NCBI GenBank assembly: GCA_020849855.1
Contig: JADZFO010000038.1
Location: forward strand, 62,001-126,000
DNA: 64,000 nt
Reading direction: 5' to 3'
Origin: a bacterium
GTDB taxonomy: Bacteria; 4484-113; JAFGCY01
Shown here: positions 1 through 8,373 of the stretch, piece after piece
How the letters are laid out: every line of letters starts with the position of its first letter
Position numbering within the stretch: position 1 is the first letter of the stretch
Made by a program: the position numbers and the translations under genes
The notes under the pieces: model-generated
What the model saw: only the letters and a program-made list of their open reading frames with translations
Database searches by the model: none
What the model was told of the DNA's origin: nothing

Positions 1-190
1 TGACATCTTTGAGATCCACGTTGCACCTCGCTTGGCAGCAATTGCGGAATTAAGCGAAATGATTCTAACATCAACTAATTGCATTAGCAAGGAAAGAACA
101 TCGTGCAGCTTATGGGAAGCCCGGGGATAAATTGTTGCGTCTGGCCTGGTGCGGCTTGAAGGCAAAGACAAAGACAAAGGCAAAGGCAAA
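1..190. other. Left edge, no gene seen
   Basis: No convincing coding frame or RNA was seen in this stretch. Its right part (about 161-200) is a purine-rich simple repeat of CAAAGA/CAAAGG units running into an A-rich tract. That tract is the U-run of the minus-strand terminator beside it. Confidence 0.5.
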
Positions 191-228
191 AGAAAAAAAG
201 AAAGCCGTTCCCGGGGCAAGGAACGGCT
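191..228 (-). terminator. Rho-independent terminator of the small RNA
   Basis: Minus-strand stem AGCCGTTCC / GGAACGGCT (arms 220-228 and 203-211) with an 8-nt loop, followed on the minus strand by TTCTTTTTTTCT. This is the classic GC stem plus U-tract arrangement. Confidence 0.75.
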
Positions 229-383
229 CGTGTATAGAAAGGCGGAAAAACGGGATAGGCAATTTTGGTGCGGGGATTGGTCTGGCATCGTCAGGGCAAA
301 AGCCTGTGATCCACTGCAGCGCTGCTTCCGTCCTCCCCTGTCTCAGGTGAACGAAGCTGAAATGCCCCGTCCGTCCTGAACCT
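195..383 (-). ncRNA. ffs: Candidate small RNA, possibly small bacterial SRP (4.5S) RNA
   Basis: A transcription unit without a plausible ORF is bounded by a minus-strand promoter with a perfect TATAAT and a strong intrinsic terminator. Inside it lies a segment of about 100 nt. Its ends can pair (CGGGG with CCCCG, or GGCAU with AUGCC). At its centre it carries CAGG, nine nucleotides, then AAGCAGC; this spacing matches the 4.5S RNA apical domain, where CAGG and AGCAGC form the Ffh-binding internal loop. Preceding GUUCACC and following GCAGUGGAUC also resemble flanking SRP positions. Odd: the nine nucleotides GGAGGACGG cannot form the usual three-pair stem and GNRA-type loop. An independently transcribed small RNA is well supported; the SRP identity is tentative. 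Confidence 0.5.
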
Positions 384-389
384 GCCATG

Positions 390-417
390 ATTATAGTCAG
401 GCTCCGGCGCTTTGCAA
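390..417 (-). promoter_or_regulatory. Sigma70-type promoter of the small RNA
   Basis: Read on the minus strand, TTGCAA (412-417), a 16-nt spacer, then a perfect TATAAT (390-395). Transcription would start near 383 and run towards the terminator at 191-228. No ORF starts nearby, so the promoter appears dedicated to the RNA. Confidence 0.6.
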
Positions 418-604
418 GGCGGATCCTGCACTTATTCTTAGCATATGTTTAGCATTTTGCGGATTTGTCAGCAGATATGTGGATAACTCGGGCCAGGACT
501 GCCGAAAAGCGCTCACGGCGGTGGATAACCCGCCTGCTCCGGCCTGGTAGCGCAGCGGCCTTGCCCTTGTTACCGCCTGGCGTGCCCGCGCCCCTCCGTC
601 AAAG

Positions 605-610
605 TATAAT
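605..610 (+). promoter_or_regulatory. -10 box upstream of sppA
   Basis: Perfect TATAAT 27 nt before the sppA start codon. No good -35 hexamer is visible. TATAAT followed by a C/G-rich stretch recurs before many genes in this window. Confidence 0.5.
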
Positions 611-637
611 CGCGCTGTCTGCGAGGTAAACAAAGGC

Positions 638-1666
638 ATGTCCAAAAACCTGATGCGTGCAGCCGTGACCTTCATGATTGTGCTGGTCCTGATAGCTGTG
701 GTGGGTAAGCTGCTGGCGCTGCAGCTGCCCCAGGGTTCCGGCTCCAGCTCTGGCGGCGGCTATGGCGAGAGCGTGGCCCTGCTGAACATCGAGGGCGTCA
801 TCACCGGGGACAGCGCTGGCAGCGGGCCATTTGGCGCGGCGGTCGGTGCCTCATCCGTGGACCTCTGCAACAAGCTCTATGAGATCCGCGACGATGACAG
901 CATCCGCGCGGTCGTGCTGCGCATCAACAGCCCCGGCGGCTCCGCGGCGGCCAGCGACGAGATCTTCCGCGCCGTTCGCGCAGTCAGCAAGGCCGATAAG
1001 CCCGTCGTCGCCAGCATGGGCGACGTCGCCGCCTCCGGCGGTTACTACATTGCCGCCGCCTGCGACTACATCTATGCCAACCCCGCCACCCTCACCGGCT
1101 CCATCGGCGTTGTCTTTGAGCTGATCAACTGGGACGAGGCCGCCGGCAAGCTGGGCATCCGCTCCGAGACCCTGCACGCCGGGCAGTACAAGGACATCGG
1201 CTCGCCCTGGCGCGAGATGCAGCCCGACGAGCGCGCGGCGATGGAAGCGATGCTCAAGCAGGTGCATGAGCAGTTCATCCGCGCTGTGGACGAAGGCCGC
1301 CAGCCCCTGGACGAAGCCGGCGTGCGCAAGCTGGCCACAGGCATGATCTACAACGGCGAGGACGCCGCGGCCAACGGCCTGGTGGATAGCCTTGGCGGCC
1401 TGCAGGAAGCCAAGGTCAAGGCCCGCGCACTGGCCAAGCTGGACGCGGACGCGCCGGTCGAAGAGTACGGCGTGGGCTCTTTCTGGGATGTGATGTTCGG
1501 CGCCAGCGCCAGCTCCAGGCAGCTCGACCCCGCCCTGCTTGGCGAGCTGGGCGCGGTGCTCGCGGCGCGCCAGGCCCTGGAGAGCCGCTATGGCTCCGCC
1601 GGTCTTGGCACCCTGTCCCGCGGGCTCTACCTCAACACCCTGCTGCGTGACCTGGTGGTCCGCTAG
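638..1666 (+). CDS. sppA: Signal peptide peptidase SppA, short (36K) type
   Basis: Membrane-anchored serine protease of the ClpP/crotonase fold that degrades cleaved signal peptides in the envelope. The 342-residue protein starts with a signal-anchor helix (about residues 8-29). INSPGGS supplies the oxyanion region, AASGGYYIA carries the nucleophilic Ser, and QYKDIGSP holds the general-base Lys of the Ser-Lys dyad. The length fits the single-domain form rather than the 67K double-domain enterobacterial enzyme. An ArsR-type regulator follows after 3 nt, suggesting co-transcription from the TATAAT at 605. Confidence 0.93.
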   Translation: MSKNLMRAAVTFMIVLVLIAVVGKLLALQLPQGSGSSSGGGYGESVALLNIEGVITGDSAGSGPFGAAVGASSVDLCNKLYEIRDDDSIRAVVLRINSPGGSAAASDEIFRAVRAVSKADKPVVASMGDVAASGGYYIAAACDYIYANPATLTGSIGVVFELINWDEAAGKLGIRSETLHAGQYKDIGSPWREMQPDERAAMEAMLKQVHEQFIRAVDEGRQPLDEAGVRKLATGMIYNGEDAAANGLVDSLGGLQEAKVKARALAKLDADAPVEEYGVGSFWDVMFGASASSRQLDPALLGELGAVLAARQALESRYGSAGLGTLSRGLYLNTLLRDLVVR

Positions 1667-1669
1667 GCC

Positions 1670-2020
1670 ATGGCCCGCAGCCTGCCGCTTAAGGATGTTG
1701 TCGCGCTCTACCGGGCCATGGGGGATGCCACCCGCCTGCGCCTGCTGAGTCTGATCTACAGCGGCAATGAAGTGCGGGTGGGCGAGCTCACCGCCGCGCT
1801 GCAACTGCCCCAGAGCACCGTCAGCCGCCAGCTGGCCCAGCTGCGCTCAGCCGGCGTCATCCTGGACCGCCGCGAAGGCAACAGTGTGTGGTACTCGATG
1901 AACCCCAACAGCCTCAGCACCAGCATCGCCCTGCTGGACGGTCTGCGCGCCGCCGGCCGCATGTGCGCCGAGCTGCGCAGCGATCAACGGCGCTTATCGC
2001 GGCTTCGGCGCGGCGCCTGA
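1670..2020 (+). CDS. ArsR-family winged-helix regulator
   Basis: A 116-residue DNA-binding protein of the ArsR/SmtB class. GDATRLRLLSLI opens the domain, LPQSTVSRQLAQLRSAGVI is the recognition helix region, and REGNSVWYSM is the wing. The ELCVCDL-type metal-binding cysteines of ArsR/SmtB sensors are absent; the equivalent segment reads EVRVGEL. It therefore probably does not sense metals by the classical alpha3 site. It lies 3 nt after sppA. The target genes cannot be read from the sequence. Confidence 0.88.
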   Translation: MARSLPLKDVVALYRAMGDATRLRLLSLIYSGNEVRVGELTAALQLPQSTVSRQLAQLRSAGVILDRREGNSVWYSMNPNSLSTSIALLDGLRAAGRMCAELRSDQRRLSRLRRGA

Positions 2021-2197
2021 AACTAAGGCTGGCCTATGTGCTGAACATAAGCCCACCCTTTGGGGCGTATTCAACCGTTCTACATTGACTTATTTTCGGC
2101 GGCGTGCTTCTATATCCATGGCTTTGCCGTTCGCCTGCCTGCACGGTCTCGGCCACCCCGACTTATCCAGGGCGTCAGCCCACTGCGGAGATCTGGA

Positions 2198-3880
2198 ATG
2201 GGACGCAATCTCATGTTCCGGCTGAAAGTCGCGTCTACCCCGGCCGTAGTTTTGCTGGGTCTGTGCCTGCTGTGCTCTTCATGTTCCACCAGCGCTGCCC
2301 TGCCTACAGGCAGCGTCTCCCGGGCCACTCTGCCGGCCCATGGCGCCGAGCCTGTCTTTGCGCCAAACCGTGATGCCTCGCTGCCGCCCCTGCCACTGGA
2401 CCTCGGCGGCCGCAACAAGTCTGCCTCGGCCCTGCAGAACTTCATCCAGACCGGCAACCAGGCGCTGGACCGCAGCGCCGGCGCGGTTGATAACGGGACA
2501 AAGATCACCCTCACCGCCGGCCCCGGCGAGATGCAGTGGGCCATGTATGAGTTCACCCCGCCCACCGACCTGGTTTACTCAGCGCTCTTCACCATGGTCC
2601 CCAAGGCCGGCACCGGCAGCTACATCGCCATCGGCAACTATGCCAGCCAGCGCTGGGACTTCAAGGGGCCCTACCCCGCCACGCCCGGCTTCGCGGCCTT
2701 CGCCAGCCTCAACAACGGCGACTTCATCTCGCCCTCCGGCCACATCTACCTGCTGGTGCTCGCCTGGAATAACACCACCACCGAGCTGACCCAGGTGCAG
2801 GTCTCGGGCGACGATGGACAGGCCCCCACCTATGACATCAGCGGCAAGGTCGTGCGTGCGGAGAACAACCAGCCCCTGGCCGGTGTGACCCTCACCATGC
2901 TGCCCGGCGGCGCCACGGCCTTCAGCGACAATGACGGCAACTTCAGCTTTACCGGCCTGCAGGCGGCCAGCTACCGCATCACCCCCAGTGCCCCGGGTTA
3001 TGACTTCAACCCGCCGCTGCAGGATGTGCTGCTGACCAACGCGGATGTCAGCGGCATTGACTTCCTGGCCTTCGAGGAAGTGCCCGGCTTCTCGATCAGT
3101 GGAACGGTCAGCCTTGAGGGCGGCGGCCCGCTGGCGGGCGTGTCGGTGTCGATAAGCCCCGGCAGTCTGGTGGCCACCACAGATTCCAATGGCAACTACC
3201 TCTTCGCCGGTCAGCTTGCCGGCAACTACACCCTGACCCCCAGCCTCTCCGGCCACACCTTCGCACCGACGCAGCAGAGCGTACCGCTCTTTGGCAGCGA
3301 CGCGCTGGGTGTGAACTTCACCGCTACCGAGGAAAGCGGCCCGCCCTGGACAGTCTCCGGCACGGTGACCGACAATCAGGGCCAGCCCCTGGCCGGCGTG
3401 AACATCTTTGTGCCCTTCACCAACCGCATCACGGTCACTGATGCCCAGGGCAAGTACAGCATCGCGAACCTGGACAGTGATCCGAACTTCCACATCCTGC
3501 CCAGCCTTGACGATCACAGCTTTGTGCCGAACATCAACAAGCTTAATCTGGACTCCAACAAGGTGCTGGACTTTGTCGGCACTCCCCAGACCCTGCCGAA
3601 CACCGTCACCTATGCCCAGCACATGGTGCCCTGGGTGCTGCAGCCGATGTGCACGCCCTGCCACGATTCGAACCTGAACTCGGATGATGAGCGCCATGGC
3701 GCCCCCCTGGGCATCGACTTCGATACCTACAACGGCACCTCGACCAACGAGAAGAAGGACTCCGACGATGAAGCCCAGGCTGACAGAATGCCCGACCCCG
3801 ACGCCTGGGGCAGCCTGAAGCTGACCGCCTTCCAGAAGGAGCTCTTTGCCCGCTGGCGGGAGCAGAACTTCCCGCAGTAA
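2198..3880 (+). CDS. Exported lipoprotein with three carboxypeptidase-regulatory-like domains and a C-terminal cytochrome c site
   Basis: The ATG at 2198 was chosen because GGAG lies 8 nt upstream and a lipoprotein-type signal peptide follows (hydrophobic residues 13-25, then Cys-Ser-Ser-Cys); an upstream in-frame ATG at 2060 lacks these. The 560-residue protein has an N-terminal beta module with a SQRWDF motif (about 150-155) shared with two other lipoproteins here. Three beta-sandwich repeats follow (about 212-297, 298-380, 383-465), each with ISGxV..PLAGV..DxxGxY. The C-terminal segment has one CTPCH heme c site at 485-489 and a later DRMPDP whose Met may be the axial ligand. I infer an outer-surface single-heme electron-transfer or sensing protein; the partner is unknown. 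Confidence 0.75.
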   Translation: MGRNLMFRLKVASTPAVVLLGLCLLCSSCSTSAALPTGSVSRATLPAHGAEPVFAPNRDASLPPLPLDLGGRNKSASALQNFIQTGNQALDRSAGAVDNGTKITLTAGPGEMQWAMYEFTPPTDLVYSALFTMVPKAGTGSYIAIGNYASQRWDFKGPYPATPGFAAFASLNNGDFISPSGHIYLLVLAWNNTTTELTQVQVSGDDGQAPTYDISGKVVRAENNQPLAGVTLTMLPGGATAFSDNDGNFSFTGLQAASYRITPSAPGYDFNPPLQDVLLTNADVSGIDFLAFEEVPGFSISGTVSLEGGGPLAGVSVSISPGSLVATTDSNGNYLFAGQLAGNYTLTPSLSGHTFAPTQQSVPLFGSDALGVNFTATEESGPPWTVSGTVTDNQGQPLAGVNIFVPFTNRITVTDAQGKYSIANLDSDPNFHILPSLDDHSFVPNINKLNLDSNKVLDFVGTPQTLPNTVTYAQHMVPWVLQPMCTPCHDSNLNSDDERHGAPLGIDFDTYNGTSTNEKKDSDDEAQADRMPDPDAWGSLKLTAFQKELFARWREQNFPQ

Positions 3881-3900
3881 CACTGCAATCTCCTCGCGTG

Positions 3901-3938
3901 AAAGCCCCGGCCTGGCCTGTGCAGGCGGGGCTTTCGTT
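3901..3938 (+). terminator. Intrinsic terminator after the heme lipoprotein
   Basis: Stem AAAGCCCCG / CGGGGCTTT (3901-3909 with 3926-3934), followed by CGTTTG. It separates the lipoprotein from the aminotransferase pair. Confidence 0.7.
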
Positions 3939-3962
3939 TGCGCCCCGCCCGGCGTCTGGCGG

Positions 3963-3968
3963 TAAAAT
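3963..3968 (+). promoter_or_regulatory. -10 box of a probable leaderless gene
   Basis: TAAAAT ends 6 nt before the GTG at 3975, so transcription should begin at or next to the start codon. No Shine-Dalgarno is present. Confidence 0.5.
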
Positions 3969-3974
3969 CCTGGC

Positions 3975-5243
3975 GTGACAGCTTCAGCCCCCGAGCCCTT
4001 CTATCCCGCCCCCAGCCTCTCGCAGCGCGCGCAGGACATGCCGCGCTCCGCGATCCGCCGCATCTTTGAAAACGCCCGCCGCCTGCAGGAAAGCGGCGTG
4101 GATGTGGTGCGCCTGGACATCGGCGACCCGGACTTCGACGCCCCGCAGCGTGTCCGCGATGGCATCAGCGCGGCGCTGGCCGCCGGCAGGACGCACTACT
4201 CGCCGATGGCCGGCATCCCCGAGCTGCGCAGCGCCATCGCCGCCTATATGGCGCGGCGCTGGGGCGTGGACTGCGGCCCCGCTGCTGTCACCTGCCACCA
4301 GGGCGCGACCCAGGCGCTCAACGCCGTTATGCAGCTCTGCTGCGACAGCTGCGCCGGCGTGCTGCTGCCGGAGATCTACTTCCCGAACTATATCCAGCAG
4401 GTCACGCTGGGCGGCCTGCGTCCACGTTTCTATGCCCTCGACGAGCGCTTTGTACCGCGGCTCAGCGACCTTGAGTCGCTGCTTGATGCTAACACCCGCG
4501 CGATCCTGATCAACACGCCAAGCAACCCCACCGGCGCGCTCTTCCCCGAGGAGACCGTCCGCGCGCTTTACGACTTCGCCGCGCGCCACAACCTCTGGGT
4601 CATCTCCGACGAGGCCTACTGCGAGTTCGTCTTCGAGGGCCGCTATGTCAGCCCGCTGCAGATTGACTGGGAGCAGCCGGCCGAGCAGCGCCGCGTGATT
4701 GCGATCTACTCCTTCTCCAAGGGCTATGCCTGTACCGGCCTGCGCATGGGCTGGACGGTCAGCCCGCGGGAGGAAGTCGCCGGCCAGCTGATGCTGATGA
4801 ACGAGCCCTTCACCGGCTCGCTCACCACCCCCCTGCAGTACGGTCTGGTTCACGCCTTTGACGAGGACGACACTCCCCGGCGGGTTGAGGCCCTGCGGTC
4901 GCGCTGGGAGCTCGCCGGGCGTGAACTGCGCGCCGCCGGCCTGCCCTTTGACCCGCCCGAAGGCGGCATCTTCTTCTTCGTCGACATCTCCAGCCTGCGC
5001 ACGAAGGACGGCCAGCCGATCAGCAGCCAGGACTTCTGCGACCGCGCCCTGAATGAAGCGCATGTGGCCGTCGTGCCGGGCGCCGGCTTCGGCCTGCAGC
5101 CTGTCTATGACAGCTCCGGCCGCCCATCCTCCTTCATTGCGGGGGAGCATGCGGCCAAAGGCTTCCGGCTCTGCTTTGCGGTGCCGGAGGAACGCCTGAA
5201 GCTGGGCGTTGAGCGCCTGCGCGGCTTCATCGCCGGGCTCTGA
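3975..5243 (+). CDS. Class I/II PLP-dependent aminotransferase
   Basis: A fold-type I aminotransferase of the aspartate-aminotransferase superfamily, 422 residues. It shows the substrate-binding start DIGDPDF, the NTPSNPTG motif (Asn that contacts PLP), SDEAYCEF (Asp/Tyr to the PLP ring), and the Schiff-base Lys in YSFSKGYA followed by GLRMGW with a phosphate-binding Arg. The amino-group donor and acceptor cannot be told from motifs. A second, related aminotransferase follows 119 nt downstream, suggesting tandem duplication and divergence. The GTG start sits 6 nt after a TAAAAT box, so the mRNA is probably leaderless. Confidence 0.9.
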   Translation: MTASAPEPFYPAPSLSQRAQDMPRSAIRRIFENARRLQESGVDVVRLDIGDPDFDAPQRVRDGISAALAAGRTHYSPMAGIPELRSAIAAYMARRWGVDCGPAAVTCHQGATQALNAVMQLCCDSCAGVLLPEIYFPNYIQQVTLGGLRPRFYALDERFVPRLSDLESLLDANTRAILINTPSNPTGALFPEETVRALYDFAARHNLWVISDEAYCEFVFEGRYVSPLQIDWEQPAEQRRVIAIYSFSKGYACTGLRMGWTVSPREEVAGQLMLMNEPFTGSLTTPLQYGLVHAFDEDDTPRRVEALRSRWELAGRELRAAGLPFDPPEGGIFFFVDISSLRTKDGQPISSQDFCDRALNEAHVAVVPGAGFGLQPVYDSSGRPSSFIAGEHAAKGFRLCFAVPEERLKLGVERLRGFIAGL

Positions 5244-5362
5244 CCAACTGCGCTCTTTCCTCAGAGTAGAGGATAATGCCGATACATAAGGTATGATTTC
5301 TTATCACTGGTAGTCCTAACCAGCACGGAGGCCGGCCGCGCTGCTCGCAGCGCCTGACCTCG

Positions 5363-6583
5363 ATGCCCATCTCCCCCATCTGGGAGATCGTCCGGCTTGC
5401 CTCGCAAATCCAAAGCGAGGGCGGCGATGTGCTGCACCTGGACATCGGCGCACCGCCCTTCCGCCTCTCGGGCCTTATCAGCGCCGGCCTGGAGGATGCG
5501 CTGCGCAGCGGACGCACGGGCTACAGCCCGCCCGCTGGCATCCCGGAGTACCTGCACGCCGCGGCTGAGCGTACGGTGGCGCGCTTCCCCGATGGCGCCA
5601 CCCGCGCCGGCTTTGACGCCCGCAGCCTGCAGCCGCGCATCGTCGGCTCCCAGGGCGGCACCCAGGCCCTGATGGCCGTCATATCCGGCGTCTGCGACCC
5701 CGGCGACAACATCCTGCTGCCCGAGGTGGCCTGGCCCAACTATGTTGAGCAGGCCCTGCTTGCCGGCGTTGAGTCCCGCTTCTACAAACTGGACGAGCAG
5801 ATGCGCCCGCTGCTGCACAGCATTGAAAGCCAGATCGACGCGCGCACGCGAGCCTTCATCATCAACTCGCCCTCCAATCCCAGCGGCGCGGTCTGTCCGC
5901 CCCAGCTAATCCGCAGCCTGCATGAGCTGGCCGTGGAACGGCAGGTCTGGCTGATCGACGACCTGGCCTACTGCGACTTTGTTTATGAAGGCGATTACCT
6001 CACGGCCCTGGAGTGCGACTGGGCCGCACCGGAAAACGAGCGCTGCGTGCTGGCGGTCTTTTCCTGCTCCAAAAGCTACAGCGCTCCGGGCCTGCGCCTG
6101 GGCTATACGGTCTGCCCCGACCCCCAGCTCGCCTGCGATCTGGCGGGGCTGAACGACCCCCTGATGGGCTGCCTCACCACCCCGCTGCAGCTCGCGATGG
6201 CCCAGGGCCTGCTCTATGACGACCCGGCGCAGCGCAGCGAAGTGCTGAAGGAGCGCTGGCTGGAAGCGCTGGACCTGGCCGCCCGCCTCGGCCTCAGCGG
6301 GCCGCGGCCCAGTGGCGGCATGTTCAAGCTGATTGACATCTCGGCCTCCGGCCTGCGCTCGACCCAGTTCGCCCTGCGCCTGCTGCGTGAGGAGCATGTT
6401 GCCGTGGTCCCTGGCGCAGCCTTTGGCATGCACCCTGTCGGCCACGGGCCGCGCGGCCTGCGCTTTGAAGTCTGCCGGGAAGCCGACCGCTTTGTGCGCG
6501 TCTGCTTCGCCTCCGACCCCCAGGCCCTGGCCCAGGGCTTCCTGCGCCTGGCCAGGCTGTTGGACTGCCTGCGCGCGGCCTGA
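5363..6583 (+). CDS. Second class I/II PLP-dependent aminotransferase
   Basis: Paralogue of the preceding gene, 406 residues from this ATG. Landmarks are LDIGAPPF, NSPSNPSG, DDLAYCDF and the PLP Lys in FSCSKSY followed by GLRLGY. Asp-Asp-Leu replaces the usual Asp-Glu before AYC. The frame stays open upstream to 5297 and reads CSQR before this Met, matching the SQR before the equivalent Met of the first paralogue. The true N-terminus may therefore lie upstream at a non-ATG codon near the TATGAT box at 5292-5297. The substrate is unknown. Confidence 0.87.
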   Translation: MPISPIWEIVRLASQIQSEGGDVLHLDIGAPPFRLSGLISAGLEDALRSGRTGYSPPAGIPEYLHAAAERTVARFPDGATRAGFDARSLQPRIVGSQGGTQALMAVISGVCDPGDNILLPEVAWPNYVEQALLAGVESRFYKLDEQMRPLLHSIESQIDARTRAFIINSPSNPSGAVCPPQLIRSLHELAVERQVWLIDDLAYCDFVYEGDYLTALECDWAAPENERCVLAVFSCSKSYSAPGLRLGYTVCPDPQLACDLAGLNDPLMGCLTTPLQLAMAQGLLYDDPAQRSEVLKERWLEALDLAARLGLSGPRPSGGMFKLIDISASGLRSTQFALRLLREEHVAVVPGAAFGMHPVGHGPRGLRFEVCREADRFVRVCFASDPQALAQGFLRLARLLDCLRAA

Positions 6584-6635
6584 GCCGCGATCCGCGTTAT
6601 ACTTTCCGCAGCACGGATACCCGGGGGAGTGAGAG

Positions 6636-7916
6636 ATGGTCAGACACCTTCTGCTCTGCGCACTGCTGCTTGTGATTTGCCTTGGCGCCCTGGCCTGCGG
6701 CGGACGCCGCGGTGGCGGAGGCGGCGGCGGCTCAACACCACCGGTTACCCCGCCGGCGGGTAGCGACGACTATTCCGACGGCTACCTTGACGGCTATGAC
6801 GACGGCTGGTCGGCGCGCTTCCATGATGACCCCTGGTACTTCGACCGCTACCGCGGCTACAACTACGGCTCCTACAACTCAGGCTACTACGACCCCTGGG
6901 GCAGTTCCTACAGCTCCAGCCGCAGCCTAGCCAGCCATCCCTGGGACTGCGACTGCGGCTGCCGCGCGCAGGACGGCCGCATCCAGACCGAGACCTACTA
7001 CGAAAGTGCCCGCGGCAGCGGCAGCCCCGCGCTGCCGGCAGGCTATGGCAACCTGCCCGTCAGCGGCCCCGGCGCGGACGGCGTGCTGGACAGCCTGGAG
7101 CTGGAGCTGCTGCAGATGCAGCGTCCCCTGGGCGTCAGCGAGCAGCTCTGGGCCGACCTCAAGCAGGCGGCAAAGGAAGCGGCCCGCGCGGCCTCGGCCA
7201 GCGGTAATGCCTCGCGCGATCCCGGCGAGGGCGGCCGGGTGACCGACCTCACCGTGCAGCCCGGCGCCACCGCGGACTCGCTGCGCTTTGAATGGACCTA
7301 CCGCAACGACGGCGACTACGACCTCGACGGACGCGTGCGCGCGGCGGACATGGCCCAGGTCGGCATCTGGTACGGCCGCACATCCGCTGACCCCGACTGG
7401 GCCTTTGCCCAGGGCGCCGACGGCAATGGCGATGGCCGGGTGTCGATTGCCGATGCCAGCGTCATCGGCATGAACTATGGCAGCCAGGTGGACGAGTATG
7501 TGCTGTGCATGCAGTACGGCGACTGGAATGGTGACGGAGTGGTAGCTACAACGGATCTCAGTGTTGCTGCTATGGCCCATGGACCGTTCTTCAACATCCT
7601 CTGGGTAAATATGTTCGAAGGACAATCCGTGGGACAGATGCTTGGTGGTGACCAGCTATCCTTCCACGATGCCTTCGTCGGCTTCAGGTCTTTGCCTCTG
7701 AGCCAGGACGTCCTGACAGCGGGTGGAAGTGATTCAAAATTTGCTGTAGAGCTCAGCCGGCGGTTTGGAAACGTTGCGATCAATACTGAGGGCCTGCATT
7801 TCACTGTCAGCCCGAACTTCTTTGGCAATGATGGGATTGACTCGGCTAATGCCGCAGCCAGAGAAAAGATGCCGCCCAGCGGACTGCCCGGCACTCTGGT
7901 TCAGGTCTTCGATTAG
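6636..7916 (+). CDS. Lipoprotein with two dockerin-like calcium-binding repeats
   Basis: A 426-residue exported protein. It has a signal peptide with a lipobox ending at Cys (LGALAC), a Gly-rich linker, a Tyr/Asp/Gly-rich low-complexity zone (about residues 45-95) and a helical segment around residue 140. Paired repeats follow of the form GDYDLDGRVRAADMAQVGIWYG and GNGDGRVSIADASVIGMNYG, where D-x-D-x-DGRV resembles the calcium loop of type I dockerins. The last 130 residues match no family I know. A GGGGGAG Shine-Dalgarno lies 6-12 nt upstream and TATACT at about 6598 may be the -10. The dockerin-like pair recurs in the lipoprotein at 32475-34553. Confidence 0.72.
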   Translation: MVRHLLLCALLLVICLGALACGGRRGGGGGGGSTPPVTPPAGSDDYSDGYLDGYDDGWSARFHDDPWYFDRYRGYNYGSYNSGYYDPWGSSYSSSRSLASHPWDCDCGCRAQDGRIQTETYYESARGSGSPALPAGYGNLPVSGPGADGVLDSLELELLQMQRPLGVSEQLWADLKQAAKEAARAASASGNASRDPGEGGRVTDLTVQPGATADSLRFEWTYRNDGDYDLDGRVRAADMAQVGIWYGRTSADPDWAFAQGADGNGDGRVSIADASVIGMNYGSQVDEYVLCMQYGDWNGDGVVATTDLSVAAMAHGPFFNILWVNMFEGQSVGQMLGGDQLSFHDAFVGFRSLPLSQDVLTAGGSDSKFAVELSRRFGNVAINTEGLHFTVSPNFFGNDGIDSANAAAREKMPPSGLPGTLVQVFD

Positions 7917-8006
7917 CTCTGGCTCCCAAGAGCTACCAGCGACATCAGCATAGGCGACTGCCATGCTGCATAAGGAAGCGCGTGCCCACGTCCGGCTCAT
8001 CGCTGT

Positions 8007-8012
8007 TATTAT
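8007..8012 (+). promoter_or_regulatory. -10 box of the toxin-antitoxin pair
   Basis: TATTAT lies 8 nt before the ATG at 8021, without a Shine-Dalgarno. This is consistent with a leaderless or nearly leaderless antitoxin mRNA. Confidence 0.4.
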
Positions 8013-8020
8013 TTACTGGC

Positions 8021-8371
8021 ATGTCATCCAAGACCACATCTGCAAAGACGCCTGAGTTTCTGACCGGTCAGGACAAGAAACCCAGTGTCCTGATCAGCCA
8101 GGCCGACTACTTGTCGCTATTGATCAAAGCTGGAATCACTGATCCCCAGTTATGGCCCCCCGGCAAACAGGACGGCGCGGGCCTGATAGCGCGCATTCGT
8201 GAAATCGAGGCGGCTGAGCTCGCAAGCAGCGGCCGATTTGACTGGGAAGCGCTGAGCCCTGAGCTGCAGGATGAGTATGACGCGGCCTGCAATGCGCTTG
8301 ACGGCTTAATCGACCCCGATGACCAGGGTGAAGATGCGGCAGGCTTCTTTGCCAAGCTCAAGGGTGCCTAA
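8021..8371 (+). CDS. Putative antitoxin of a type II toxin-antitoxin pair
   Basis: A 116-residue acidic protein placed 2 nt upstream of a RelE/ParE-type toxin, the usual antitoxin position. It contains SVLISQADYLSLLIKAG, similar to the Phd/YefM-style helix that leads into the toxin-binding tail. The C-terminal half is rich in Asp and Glu. No clear DNA-binding motif is visible. The ATG at 8021 was preferred to a GTG at 7982 because of the -10 box just upstream. The role is inferred mainly from the neighbour. Confidence 0.6.
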   Translation: MSSKTTSAKTPEFLTGQDKKPSVLISQADYLSLLIKAGITDPQLWPPGKQDGAGLIARIREIEAAELASSGRFDWEALSPELQDEYDAACNALDGLIDPDDQGEDAAGFFAKLKGA

Positions 8372-8373
8372 CC

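Noticed and set aside
110-388. 92-residue minus-strand ORF with Phe-rich stretch
   Set aside because: It overlaps the small RNA and its terminator, and the Phe-rich part is the translated U-tract and simple repeat.
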